A DNA stretch of 64,000 nucleotides from Pediococcus stilesii (lineage in GTDB: Bacteria; Bacillota; Bacilli; Lactobacillales; Lactobacillaceae): positions 209-64,208 of the forward strand of contig NZ_JQBX01000007.1 of assembly GCF_001437075.1 (NCBI RefSeq), in the 5' to 3' direction. A program made the position numbers and the translations under genes. The notes under the pieces are model-generated. The model worked only from the letters and a program-made list of their open reading frames with translations, was not told where the DNA came from and ran no database searches. Below are positions 39,464 through 48,474 of the stretch, in pieces (positions within the stretch are counted from its first letter, which is position 1; each line of letters starts with the position of its first letter).

Positions 39464-40222
39464 GTGAAAATCATAATTGCACCCGCTAAAAAAATGAAAG
39501 TCGATAGCGATTCGTTCGAAGTTAGAGGTGCGCCAGTGTACCTTTCACAGACCGAAAAAATACTGTCGGTGCTAAAAGAAATGAGCTACGAGGAGTTAAA
39601 AAAACTGTGGAAGAGTAGCGATCGTTTAACTAAACAAAATTATGACGTACTTCAAAATATAAATTTAAGACGTAATTTAACGCCTGCCGTAATGGCATAC
39701 ACCGGAATCCAATATCAGTATATGGCACCAGATTTAATGACAACCGACCAGCTGAAATATTTACAAAAGAACTTACGGATTTTATCGGGATTTTATGGAA
39801 TTTTAAAGCCGTTTGATGGGATTGTTCCATATCGATTAGGAATGCAGGCTAAGCTTCAAATTGAAGGACAATTTAACTTATATAATTTCTGGAATCGGCG
39901 GCTCTATGATGATTTATATAATGATAATCACGATGTTATTAATCTTGCTTCAAAAGAATATGAGAAGGCAATTCGACCATATTTAGACAAAAAAGATCAA
40001 TTAATAACATGCGTTTTTGGCGAAATGATCGATGGAAAAGTTAAGCAAAAGGCAACGCAAGCTAAAATGGCTAGGGGTGAAATGGTCAACTATATATCAC
40101 AGATTAAGCTGTCTGAAGTTAACCAGTTAAAGGGGTTTAACCGGTTAGGATACCAGTACCAAGAACGAATGTCGGATACTAGTACAATGGTGTTTACCAA
40201 GGAAAGTGAATTGATAAATTAG
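39464..40222 (+). CDS. yaaA: Peroxide stress protein YaaA (DUF328/UPF0246)
   Basis: This 252-residue protein of the UPF0246 family is linked in E. coli to lowering free iron under peroxide stress. It starts MKIIIAPAKKMKVDSDSF, and the middle has SGFYGILKPFDGIVPYRLGM, with the conserved LKPFDGI-PYRL. GTG is the start, with AGGAG upstream. It is unrelated to the S4-domain YaaA at 25354. Confidence 0.93.
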   Translation: MKIIIAPAKKMKVDSDSFEVRGAPVYLSQTEKILSVLKEMSYEELKKLWKSSDRLTKQNYDVLQNINLRRNLTPAVMAYTGIQYQYMAPDLMTTDQLKYLQKNLRILSGFYGILKPFDGIVPYRLGMQAKLQIEGQFNLYNFWNRRLYDDLYNDNHDVINLASKEYEKAIRPYLDKKDQLITCVFGEMIDGKVKQKATQAKMARGEMVNYISQIKLSEVNQLKGFNRLGYQYQERMSDTSTMVFTKESELIN

Positions 40223-40258
40223 TTTAGTTTAATCGTAGGATTAGACTAAACTTTTTTT
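40221..40258 (+). terminator. Terminator after the UPF0246 yaaA gene
   Basis: AGTTTAGTTTAATC and GATTAGACTAAACT pair with a single mismatch around a 4-nt loop, followed by seven T residues. Confidence 0.85.
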
Positions 40259-40263
40259 ATAAA

Positions 40264-40300
40264 GAAAGCGCTTGCAAAAACGGTCATTACCATGTAGTAT
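40264..40300 (+). promoter_or_regulatory. Promoter with cre site upstream of gntR
   Basis: GAAAGCGCTTGCAA (40264-40277) fits the CcpA cre pattern and overlaps the -35 TTGCAA (40272-40277). TAGTAT (40295-40300) follows at 17 bp. The -10 is part of GTATATAC, an inverted repeat like HutC-type GntR operators. Both catabolite repression and self-repression are inferred. Confidence 0.68.
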
Positions 40301-40349
40301 ATACCGTAATAAAATTGTAAATGTTATGTATCTTTGAGGAGGGTTGCGA

Positions 40350-41081
40350 ATGGCAAATGCAAAGTTTGAAGAGGTTGCAAAACAATTGATCGAGAGAATC
40401 GAGGATGGGACATATTCCAGCGCACAAAGATTACCTTCAGAGTACGACTTGGCAGAGGAATTTGATGTGAGTCGACTAACGGTTCGCAAAGCCATTGATA
40501 CGTTGATCGCTTCGAAAATTTTAGTGAAGGATCCAGGAAAGGGTACCTATGTTATGTCAACTAGTGTGCCAAACAAAATTGAAAGCGGACGAATGGGATT
40601 ACAAAGCTTTACCGAATCCGCTAGAGCCTACGGTAAAACTAGTCAAACTGAGGTTTTAAAATTTGAACCATTGGATAATCCGGACGAAGAAATTCAAAAG
40701 AAATTAAAATTGGAAAAGAGCATTCATCCAGAAGTTGATGAACTAGTTCGAAGGCGATTCTGGGACAACGAACCCATGACAATCGAAGATATTGTTATTC
40801 CACATAAATATGTTAAAGGTTACAAAAAGGAAGATTTTAATCAATCTCTATTTGAAATTTTATCGAAGTCGGTTGAAATATCATATTCTCAACAAGAGAT
40901 CGAAGTGATTTTGGTAGATAAGAAGATGGCAGAGCTATTAGGAGTTGAAGTGGGACAACCCTTAATGTGTGTGAAATCGGTTACTTACACGGCGGATGCC
41001 AGACCAATTTTTTATGATAAGTCCTATTATCGGGCAGACAAATATACGTTTCGTACCACATTGACACGTTTGGAACACTAG
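40350..41081 (+). CDS. GntR-family regulator with UTRA domain (HutC subfamily)
   Basis: This 243-residue regulator has an N-terminal winged helix with RLPSEYDLAEEFDVSRLTVRKAID and a UTRA ligand domain from about residue 85. UTRA domains in LAB usually sense sugar phosphates or amino-acid derivatives. ATG at 40350 has GGAGG seven nt upstream. It heads an operon of dipeptidase, asparaginase, GrdB-like and PTS EIIC genes and probably represses it. Confidence 0.9.
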   Translation: MANAKFEEVAKQLIERIEDGTYSSAQRLPSEYDLAEEFDVSRLTVRKAIDTLIASKILVKDPGKGTYVMSTSVPNKIESGRMGLQSFTESARAYGKTSQTEVLKFEPLDNPDEEIQKKLKLEKSIHPEVDELVRRRFWDNEPMTIEDIVIPHKYVKGYKKEDFNQSLFEILSKSVEISYSQQEIEVILVDKKMAELLGVEVGQPLMCVKSVTYTADARPIFYDKSYYRADKYTFRTTLTRLEH

Positions 41082-41094
41082 GAGGTTTCTTAAG

Positions 41095-42451
41095 ATGATT
41101 ACAGAAAAAGATATTACAACGGCAATTAATGAGCATCGTCAGGAGTTTTTAGAAGATTTAGCAAAAATAATTGAAGTTCAGAGTGTTCGAGGAAATGCAG
41201 AACCCCAGGTGCCTTTTGGAAATGGTCCCCGCCAGGCTTTAGATGTCGTCGTAGATATTGCGAAGGGTTATGGTTTTAAAACCGGAATCGTCAATGATGC
41301 GGTTGCCTACGCCCAGTGGGGAGAAGATGACCAACATTATATTGGAGTCGTTGGGCATCTAGATGTTGTTGCTGCATATTGGAGTCGTTGGGCATCTAGA
41401 TGTTGTTGCTGCGGGAGATGGATGGACAGATGATCCATTTGAATTATCCGATCGCCGAGGTGTGCTCTACGCTCGTGGCGTTTTAGATAATAAGGGCCCC
41501 ATCATGTCCGTACTTTTTGGACTAAAATTACTCAAAGATTTAGGATTTAAACCACAAAAAACCATTCGAGTAGTTTTCGGAAGCGATGAAGAGAGTGGCA
41601 GTGCTGATATTCCGCTCTATTTGGAAAAAGAAGCTGCTCCCGAGTTTGGCTTTACGCCGGATGGAAAATTTCCGGCTGTGTATGGTGAACGAGGCATTGT
41701 TAATTATGAAATTGACACGCCACTTTTGCCAATGGACTTAGATCAGATAACACCCATTGAGGGCGATCAGGCAAAAGATCATGTTCCAGATCGGGTGGTA
41801 GTTAAAATTAACGGTCAATATCTTGAGGCCAAGGGAAAAAGAAGTCCGACGAATGCGCCAGAACTAGGGGTTAATGCCCTAACGGTTATGGCAAGAAAGG
41901 CACTAGAACAAAATTTAGCCAAAGATGGATTAAAAGCCTATTTTAAATGGTTCTTTGAAAGCTTTAACGAGAAGCATTTTGGACAAGGACTGGGAATTGA
42001 TTTTGAAGATGAAGACAGCGGAAAACTAATCGTTACACCGTATTTATTACAAAAATCTGAAGGTGGCTTGAAGTTAGAAATCGCCATTCGTTACCCAGTT
42101 AGTTCCACAGAAGCTGACGTTACGGATGGACTTAAAAAGGCTGTTATCCCTGGAAGTAAAATCAAGGTTATTCGCCGAATTCCGGGCACAATGCATGATA
42201 AAAGGGATCCAAGAATTAAAATCTTATCCGATGTTTATGAACGTGTAACTGGATTGGATGGAACTCCCGTAACGACCACAGGGGCCACCTATGCGCGTTC
42301 GGTTCCAAATATTATTGCTTTTGGACCATCATTTCCAGGGCAAAAAGGAATTGCGCATAAGCAGGACGAATGGATGGATGAAGAAGATTTGATGATGAAC
42401 ATGGAAATATACATGAATGCTCTAGTTAAACTGACAGATAAGGAAGGTTAG
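41095..42451 (+). pseudogene. M20 dipeptidase (PepV-like), frameshifted by a 37-bp tandem duplication
   Basis: Two overlapping frames (41095-41433 and 41363-42451) together encode an M20 metallopeptidase of the PepV type. The first part ends just after GVVGHLDVVAA; the second resumes with the same words and continues AGDGWTDDPFELSDRRGVLYARGVLDNKGP. Later metal ligands (GSDEESGSADIPLYL and the C-terminal GIAHKQDEW) are intact. A perfect 37-bp duplication shifts the frame. Without it the protein would be about 440 residues. PepV cleaves dipeptides in the cytoplasm. As written, the gene cannot make full-length enzyme. Confidence 0.85.
41339..41412 (+). repeat. 37-bp perfect tandem duplication
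   Basis: The unit at 41339-41375, starting ATATTGGAGTCGTTGGGC, is repeated exactly at 41376-41412. Since 37 is not a multiple of three, it shifts the dipeptidase frame. Each unit encodes the GVVGHLDVVAA metal-site region. Recombination between copies would restore the gene. Confidence 0.95.
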
Positions 42452-42456
42452 AAGCG

Positions 42457-43410
42457 ATGACATGGGGAACGATTGCAACATGGCGAATGGCACACGATGG
42501 AGTACTAAAAGCAGCCGAAATGCTTAAAAATAAGGAAACGGCGGGAGACGCGGTCGAATCATTGATTAATGTGATTGAAGAATATCCGTATTACAAATCA
42601 GTCGGCTATGGCGGGCTGCCAAATGAAGAAGGGATCGTTGAAATGGATGCGGCATTCATGGACGGAGACACCCTCGCGCAAGGAGCGGTGGGCGGAATTC
42701 ATAACGTGCTGCATGCCGTCTCAGTCGCACGGAAGTTGAGCAACGAGCACTATAACAGTTTCCGCGTTGGCGAAGGAGCAACAAAATACGCCACGATTAA
42801 TGGATTTAAAATGCAAAACATGCTGACGGATCGGGCGAAGAAACGCTGGCAAAAAAAGCTTCTTGAATTAAAAGACGAGTCTGTAACGCCGTACGATGGT
42901 CATGACACAATTGGTGCAATTACGCTATCTGAAGCGGGGTCAATGGCTGCGGCAACTTCAACTTCGGGATTGTTTATGAAAAAGGCCGGACGAGTTGGTG
43001 ACTCTCCACTTTCAGGATCAGGTTTTTATGTAGATAGTGAAATTGGTGGTGCCGCAGCAACTGGATTAGGCGAGGACATCATGAAGGGATGTATCTCATA
43101 TGAAATTGTCCGAAGAATGGGAGAAGGAGAGACACCGCAAGAAGCCTGTGATCATGCCGTTTATCCGTTTGTGAAAAAACTGAAGAAGCGGTATGGCAAA
43201 GCGGGCGAATTTTCGTTGGTTGCAATGGATAAAGATGGCGATTGGGGAGTGGCCACAAACGTCGAATTTACGTTTAGTGTTGCCACCAGTACGGAAGACC
43301 CACAAATCCTGATTGCGCATCCAAGTGCTAATGGAACAACGATGATTGAACCGATCACGCAGGAATGGTTGGATGCTTACGAGAAGAGAATTAAGGCGCC
43401 AATTGAATAA
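42457..43410 (+). CDS. N4-(beta-N-acetylglucosaminyl)-L-asparaginase / isoaspartyl peptidase family
   Basis: This 317-residue Ntn hydrolase precursor is cleaved before a catalytic Thr, seen in YDGHDTIGAITLS (about residue 150). Other family regions are VGYGGLPNEEGIVEMDAAFMDG and SGSGFYVDSEIGGAAATGLGEDI. Members hydrolyse glycosylasparagine or beta-aspartyl peptides. It lies 6 nt after the dipeptidase frame. Linkage to a PTS permease fits a substrate with both sugar and asparagine parts, but this is inference. Confidence 0.88.
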   Translation: MTWGTIATWRMAHDGVLKAAEMLKNKETAGDAVESLINVIEEYPYYKSVGYGGLPNEEGIVEMDAAFMDGDTLAQGAVGGIHNVLHAVSVARKLSNEHYNSFRVGEGATKYATINGFKMQNMLTDRAKKRWQKKLLELKDESVTPYDGHDTIGAITLSEAGSMAAATSTSGLFMKKAGRVGDSPLSGSGFYVDSEIGGAAATGLGEDIMKGCISYEIVRRMGEGETPQEACDHAVYPFVKKLKKRYGKAGEFSLVAMDKDGDWGVATNVEFTFSVATSTEDPQILIAHPSANGTTMIEPITQEWLDAYEKRIKAPIE

Positions 43411-43449
43411 CGAAAACTTTGTTACGTAATAGTTTAGGGAGGGATTATA

Positions 43450-43974
43450 TTGAAAGCAATTATTATATTAGACCAAACTCAGGCTGGATTGGGTGGTAAA
43501 GAGCGGGCGGACACGCCACTAGGAGGAAAGAAGTTGGCTCTTGGAAGTGCTGACACAACCGCTAAAGCATTGTCAAAAGTCGGCGGAGAAGTAATTGGAA
43601 CATTTTACTGCGGTACAGACTTTTACAAAGATAATAGTGATTTGGTACAGGAAAAATTCACCAAAATGGCCGATAAAATGAATGCGGATGTCGTTATTTT
43701 AGGTCCAACTTACGATTACCCAGAATTTTCGTTGATGGCTTGCGAACTTAGCTTAGCTTTTAAAAAAGAGTCGAAAATTCCTACTATTCAGGCAACAGCA
43801 ATTGAGAAAAATCAGGAACTTATTGATAAATATAAGGCAGATTTATTGATTGTTAAAATGCCTAAAAAAGGCGGAACAGGGCTTTCGGATTCGATTGAAC
43901 ATCTCGTTGAGGGATGCAAAGTTATTTCTGAAAACGGGGATTTAACACAGTTTAAAGCGGATTATTGCTACTAG
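43450..43974 (+). CDS. GrdB-like (glycine/sarcosine/betaine reductase B) domain protein
   Basis: This 174-residue protein resembles only the N-terminal domain of GrdB: QTQAGLGGKERADTPLGGKK matches the GGEEKAD-P pattern, and ADVVILGPTYDYPEFSLMACE matches the GPAFNAGRYG-AC region. The catalytic selenocysteine part of full GrdB is absent. No other reductase component is nearby, so it is unlikely to act in Stickland metabolism. TTG is the start. The role is unknown; similar stand-alone proteins may exist in LAB. Confidence 0.6.
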   Translation: MKAIIILDQTQAGLGGKERADTPLGGKKLALGSADTTAKALSKVGGEVIGTFYCGTDFYKDNSDLVQEKFTKMADKMNADVVILGPTYDYPEFSLMACELSLAFKKESKIPTIQATAIEKNQELIDKYKADLLIVKMPKKGGTGLSDSIEHLVEGCKVISENGDLTQFKADYCY

Positions 43975-44005
43975 TGACGTTATATTGAAAGGGAGGTAAA
44001 AGCTC

Positions 44006-45319
44006 ATGCAAAAAAAGTTTGAACAAATACTAATGCCGCTGGCAACAAAACTGGGTAACAACGTGGTATTAAAATCATTACGCGATGGTTTTTTAATCAT
44101 TACTCCTTTAATTATTGTTACATCAACGTTCCTGTTGATTGGGAATTTTCCGATTCCTGGATGGGATAGTTTTTGGACGGGACTTTTAGGTAAAAATTGG
44201 GCGGAATGGTTTAGCGCAGTTTCCAATTCAGTATTTAGTTTTACTGGGATTTTATCCTGTATGGCGATTGGCTACGCTTATGGGAAAAATCGTGGATTAG
44301 AGGCGATTCATGCCTCCGTGGTTGCACTAATTTCATTCTTAATTTTAACGCCCACGAGTGTGTCAATTGGTAAAGAAACGGTTGGTGCCGTAGAAACAAT
44401 GTATGTAGGACCAAACGGAATTTTCTTAGGAATTTTTATTGCAATAATTAGTGTTGAACTTTACCGATTTGCGGTCAAACGAAACTGGACGATCAAAATG
44501 CCTGATGGAGTACCACCGGCAGTAAGCCAATCTTTTGATGCATTAATTCCCAGTGGTTTAGTTATTTTATTCTTTTTCTTAGTTCATATTTTATTTAGTA
44601 TTTCAAGCTATGACACGGCCTATAATTTCATTTATACACTAATTCAAGCACCGTTAAAACATGTTGGAAATTCGCTACCATCGGTACTGCTCTATAATTT
44701 TCTGGCCAGTGTACTCTGGGTATTTGGAATTAACGGACCCACGATCACCAATTCAGTTTGGTCGCCGATCTTCTTTGTTTTAACACAGGATAATTTAAAA
44801 GCTTACACAAATCATCTAGAAATACCACATATTTATACTCAACCATTTATCGATATTTTCACAACGTATGGTGGTGGCGGAAGCACCTTGTCACTTCTAA
44901 TCGTCATGTTTGTTGTATGTCGTTCAAAACGGATTCGCGAGCTAGGTAAATTAGCAATTCTTCCAGGTATTTTTGGAATTAATGAACCTATTATCTTCGG
45001 ATTGCCAGTTGTTTTAAATCCAATTATTGCAATTCCATTTATCGTAGTTCCAGTGTTAAATACATTTATTTCCGGAATCGTGTTTACGCTTGGATGGGTA
45101 CCGAAGACGACAGGGGTGCTGCTTCCTTGGACCACGCCTCCAATTATTTCAGGATGGCTCGCAACGGGAAGTTGGACAGGTTCTGTCTTGCAATTATTTG
45201 AGATCATCTTGGGAATAATGATTTACTATCCATTTGTTAAGATGCTAGATCATCAATATTTGGACGAAGAAGCGGCAGCATTGGAAGAAGATTTAAATAT
45301 TGATTTTAATGAAGTGTAA
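44006..45319 (+). CDS. PTS EIIC component (lactose/cellobiose family)
   Basis: This 437-residue permease has about ten membrane segments. The N-terminus MQKKFEQILMPLATKLGNN, followed by LRDGFLIITPLIIVTS, is the pattern of the cellobiose/diacetylchitobiose IIC family. The conserved GINEPIIFGLPVVLNP lies near residue 330. No EIIA or EIIB gene is present, so it depends on components encoded elsewhere. It is last in the GntR operon. Confidence 0.92.
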   Translation: MQKKFEQILMPLATKLGNNVVLKSLRDGFLIITPLIIVTSTFLLIGNFPIPGWDSFWTGLLGKNWAEWFSAVSNSVFSFTGILSCMAIGYAYGKNRGLEAIHASVVALISFLILTPTSVSIGKETVGAVETMYVGPNGIFLGIFIAIISVELYRFAVKRNWTIKMPDGVPPAVSQSFDALIPSGLVILFFFLVHILFSISSYDTAYNFIYTLIQAPLKHVGNSLPSVLLYNFLASVLWVFGINGPTITNSVWSPIFFVLTQDNLKAYTNHLEIPHIYTQPFIDIFTTYGGGGSTLSLLIVMFVVCRSKRIRELGKLAILPGIFGINEPIIFGLPVVLNPIIAIPFIVVPVLNTFISGIVFTLGWVPKTTGVLLPWTTPPIISGWLATGSWTGSVLQLFEIILGIMIYYPFVKMLDHQYLDEEAAALEEDLNIDFNEV

Positions 45320-45328
45320 AGCAAAATT

Positions 45329-45368
45329 TGAACTTCATTATCAAGGTTTTAGCAAAAAATGAACTTCA
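45329..45368 (+). repeat. Direct pair of TGAACTTCA nonamers after the EIIC gene
   Basis: TGAACTTCA occurs at 45329-45337 and 45360-45368 in the intergenic region before lepB. Because the nonamer is nearly palindromic, the pair could also form a 4+4-bp stem. No terminator T run follows. Confidence 0.75.
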
Positions 45369-45524
45369 ATTTAAAGTAGAAAATAAGATCTATATAACAG
45401 TTGTATTTCAAAAGTGTACAGAATTATCAAAATTTTATTTCAAAACTACGAATTATAAGACAACTTACAGACTTTGGGCTACAATAAAACACAATAAGAT
45501 ATCGAAGTGTTTGGAGGAAAATCG

Positions 45525-46103
45525 ATGAGATTTTTGAGAGATTGGGTTTTACCAATCATTATTGGTTTATTAGTTGCATTTTTAGTTAAAACGTATTTAT
45601 TTCAGGTTGTCAAAGTTGATGGATCTTCAATGCAGCCTAATTTGCAAGATAGCGAGCGGGTCATCGTGTGGAAGCCGGCTGAAATCAAGCGAATGAGTGT
45701 CATTGTATTTGATGCACATGGCGAAGATCCAGCGGCTACCCAATCCGTGGATTACGTTAAGCGAGTAATTGGGATTCCAGGTGATACGATTAGTTATAAT
45801 GATGGAAAATTATATGTGAATGATAAACAAGTCCCTCAGAAATTTATTGATGAAGAGCAACGTACTTCAGGAACAGGTAATTGGACATTGGAATCAATAG
45901 CTAACAAATATGGATGGGGAAAGAGTCCCAAAAAGGTTCCAAAAGATTCATACTTTGTCTTGGGTGATCATCGTAGCGTTTCAAACGATAGCCGTTATTG
46001 GGGCTTCGTTAAAAAGTCTAAAGTTATGGGTGTTGTTAAAGTTCCTTTTTGGAGTAATAACGCTAAAGCCAAAAAGAATATTAATGATTTAGCAACAGAT
46101 TAA
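45525..46103 (+). CDS. lepB: Signal peptidase I
   Basis: This 192-residue membrane serine protease has one N-terminal anchor (about residues 7-27). The catalytic Ser is in VDGSSMQPNL and the general-base Lys in VDYVKRVIGIPGD. SDNDSRYWG-like box E appears as SVSNDSRYWGFV. The ATG at 45525 has GGAGG seven nt upstream; the upstream GTG lies before the SD. It releases signal peptides from secreted proteins. Confidence 0.94.
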   Translation: MRFLRDWVLPIIIGLLVAFLVKTYLFQVVKVDGSSMQPNLQDSERVIVWKPAEIKRMSVIVFDAHGEDPAATQSVDYVKRVIGIPGDTISYNDGKLYVNDKQVPQKFIDEEQRTSGTGNWTLESIANKYGWGKSPKKVPKDSYFVLGDHRSVSNDSRYWGFVKKSKVMGVVKVPFWSNNAKAKKNINDLATD

Positions 46104-46129
46104 TATGAATAATGATATTCAAAAAATGA

Positions 46130-46170
46130 AGAGTTTGTAACAGGTTTAAATTTTGTTACAAGCTCTTTTT
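46130..46170 (+). terminator. lepB terminator
   Basis: AGAGTTTGTAACA pairs with TGTTACAAGCTCT with one G-U pair around an 11-nt loop, followed by TTTTT. Confidence 0.82.
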
Positions 46171-46298
46171 AATTTAGAAGAACGTCGAAGCTAATTTTAA
46201 AAGCAAAAATTTTTGCATTAGATCGAGTTTTATTTTAGTTTTAAGTTAATATGAATAGTAGTGGAGAGTTTTAAGATTGAGCATCGAGGAGGAACTAT

Positions 46299-47615
46299 AT
46301 GAAGAATGAATTAAGCAAAGAAATGATTGATAATTTAAGAAGACGCGTTGAAGAACAGCATGAAGTACCTGTCGTCCAACGTGCGGTGATTAAAAACGGT
46401 GTGTACAATGCTAGTGAAAATGATAAGGTACGCTCAAAATTAAATCGGACATTCTCAATTGAATTGGACACGGGGAAAGTATCTAACCAGCGTCATAGTG
46501 GGCGATGCTGGATCTTTTCAACCATGAATATCTTACGTCACCATTTTTCGAACCAATACGAAGTGAAAGATTTTGAATTTTCACAGGCGTATATTTACTT
46601 TTGGGATAAGATTGAACGCGCTAATATGTTTTATCAACGGATAATTGATCTCGCTGATCGCGAGTTGGAGGATCGTGAACTTCAATTTTACTTAAATTCA
46701 CCAAACAGTGATGGTGGCCAATGGGCAATGGCCGCAGCAATTGTCCAAAAATATGGTGTGGTTCCTAATGATGTAATGCCTGAAACTTTCAATACAAAAG
46801 ATACCACGGGATTTGCCAATGCGCTGAATTTAAAATTGAGGCGGGATGCAATTCAACTAAGACAGATGAAACATCGTGGTGCATCTGAAGCTGAACTTCA
46901 GGCGGAACGCGAGTTACTATTAGGACAAGTGTACCAAATGACAACCATTGCCGTTGGAACGCCACCTGAAAGCTTCGATTTTGAGTACAAAGATGACAAT
47001 CAAAAATATCATATCGACCGAAACATCACACCACTAGAATTTTATGATAAATATGTTGGTGTTGATCTTGATGATTATGTGGTTGTGACAAATTCCCCAG
47101 ACAAGCCATTTAACCAGTTGTACAGTCTGCCATCACAAGACAACGTTATTGGTGGAAAAGAAATAACTTTTTTGAATCTGCCAATTCAAAACTTAAAGGA
47201 GCTAGCCGTTGATCAGCTCAAAGACGGTGAATCAATTTGGTTTGGAAATGATGTATTGGAGCAAATGAATCGAAAAGATGGGCTGCTGGACAGTGAATTG
47301 TACAAACAAGATGAACTCTTTGGCGTTGCGCTCGATATGACAAAGGCCGAACGAATGCTGTATCGGCAGGCAAATGTATCACACGCAATGACGTTAACCG
47401 GAGTGGATCTGATTGATGGCAAAACTTCAAAATGGAAAGTTGAAAATAGTTGGGGCGAGCAAAATGGTGATAAGGGGTACTTTGTCATGGCGGATAATTG
47501 GTTTGATGATTACGTATATGAAATTGTTATTCAGCGGAAGTTTTTAACCAAAGAACAATTAGAGATTGCCGACTCAACACCAACGCCACTAAAAGCCTGG
47601 GACGCTTTAGCATAG
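46299..47615 (+). CDS. pepC: Aminopeptidase C (bleomycin hydrolase family, C1B)
   Basis: This 438-residue cytoplasmic cysteine aminopeptidase has its catalytic Cys in SGRCWIFSTMNI (about residue 69), His in VSHAMTLTGVD and Asn in VENSWGEQNGDKGYF. It belongs to the LAB PepC group that feeds on casein-derived peptides. SD GAGGAGG precedes the ATG. A HIT protein gene follows after 19 nt. Confidence 0.96.
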   Translation: MKNELSKEMIDNLRRRVEEQHEVPVVQRAVIKNGVYNASENDKVRSKLNRTFSIELDTGKVSNQRHSGRCWIFSTMNILRHHFSNQYEVKDFEFSQAYIYFWDKIERANMFYQRIIDLADRELEDRELQFYLNSPNSDGGQWAMAAAIVQKYGVVPNDVMPETFNTKDTTGFANALNLKLRRDAIQLRQMKHRGASEAELQAERELLLGQVYQMTTIAVGTPPESFDFEYKDDNQKYHIDRNITPLEFYDKYVGVDLDDYVVVTNSPDKPFNQLYSLPSQDNVIGGKEITFLNLPIQNLKELAVDQLKDGESIWFGNDVLEQMNRKDGLLDSELYKQDELFGVALDMTKAERMLYRQANVSHAMTLTGVDLIDGKTSKWKVENSWGEQNGDKGYFVMADNWFDDYVYEIVIQRKFLTKEQLEIADSTPTPLKAWDALA

Positions 47616-47634
47616 CCCTATGGAGGAAATAAAG

Positions 47635-48033
47635 ATGGATTTTGACCCAAATTGCGTTTTTTGTCAGAAGATGGAGACCGATTATATAACAGAAAATACT
47701 CTAGCGGCTTCTTTTTTGGACCTTTATCCAGTGAGTAAGGGGCACACGCTAATTGTACCTAAACGACATGTTCGCCAAATATGGAGCCTAACTGAAGATG
47801 AACGGCATGCGATATTTGAATTAGTTGAAAAAAATAAAGCAATTTTGGATCAGAAATATCATCCTGATGGATACAACATTGCGATTAATTCAGGTGCAGC
47901 CGCTGGTCAAAGTGTGTTCCACTGTCATGTTCATTTAATTCCACGCTATTGGAATGAAGAACCCCGGCGGAAACCGGTGCCTGGACAGTTTTTAGTTCCG
48001 CCTGAACGGCCGCAGTTTAAAGGGATGGACTAG
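47635..48033 (+). CDS. HIT-family nucleotide hydrolase
   Basis: This 132-residue protein has the histidine triad in HCHVHLIPRY. The N-terminus has two Cys in CVFCQKM. The start MDFDPNCVFC was chosen because GGAGG falls seven to eight nt upstream; the earlier ATG contains the SD itself. HIT proteins split AMP or similar groups from nucleotides. Function in detail unknown. Confidence 0.92.
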   Translation: MDFDPNCVFCQKMETDYITENTLAASFLDLYPVSKGHTLIVPKRHVRQIWSLTEDERHAIFELVEKNKAILDQKYHPDGYNIAINSGAAAGQSVFHCHVHLIPRYWNEEPRRKPVPGQFLVPPERPQFKGMD

Positions 48034-48093
48034 ACCACAGAAATAAACTTTGTGAACGATTGTTTTAAAAAATTGTTCTTTCATAAAATAAGT

Positions 48094-48133
48094 AAAAGAC
48101 ACGGTAAAAAATGAATTTTACCGTGTCTTTTTA
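48094..48133. terminator. Terminator after the HIT gene
   Basis: AAAAGACACGGTAAAA and TTTTACCGTGTCTTTTT form a perfect stem with a 6-nt loop. Confidence 0.87.
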
Positions 48134-48169
48134 ATTTTTATAAAATTAATATCCCGATTTATCAACGGG

Positions 48170-48310
48170 TTAATCGCCTTTTTTTGAAAAAAAAACGTCT
48201 CACAAGGGAGACGCATACAGGTAATAAGTAACTGGTCATACGACCTTCATTCACCTTATGGGGGGAGTAAATGAAAAAGTTATCTATACTGCAACTATAA
48301 AAACAAAATG
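48170..48310 (+). other. Unassigned structured region upstream of cls
   Basis: The 440-nt gap before cls contains CGTCTC-acaagg-GAGACG, a possible GGTCATACGACC hairpin and a mini-ORF MKKLSILQL behind GGGGGGAG (48270-48299). No T run or known RNA family was recognised. It could be a leader RNA of cls or an independent small RNA. Confidence 0.35.
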
Positions 48311-48474
48311 TGAATATTTTGTGAATTTTAGATTGCTTACTAATTACAGTTTATCGTGTGGTATGTAATATTTGAAATGTAAGTGATTTATAGACAGTAA
48401 AATTTAAAAAATACTTTCATTTTTTTTACTTGATAGTATCATAAATCTTATGGGTACAATGGGGGGATTAGACA

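Noticed and set aside
45328-45528. 66-codon plus-strand frame between the EIIC gene and lepB
   Set aside because: No SD, composition unlike neighbours, and it contains two intergenic nonamers; most likely non-coding.
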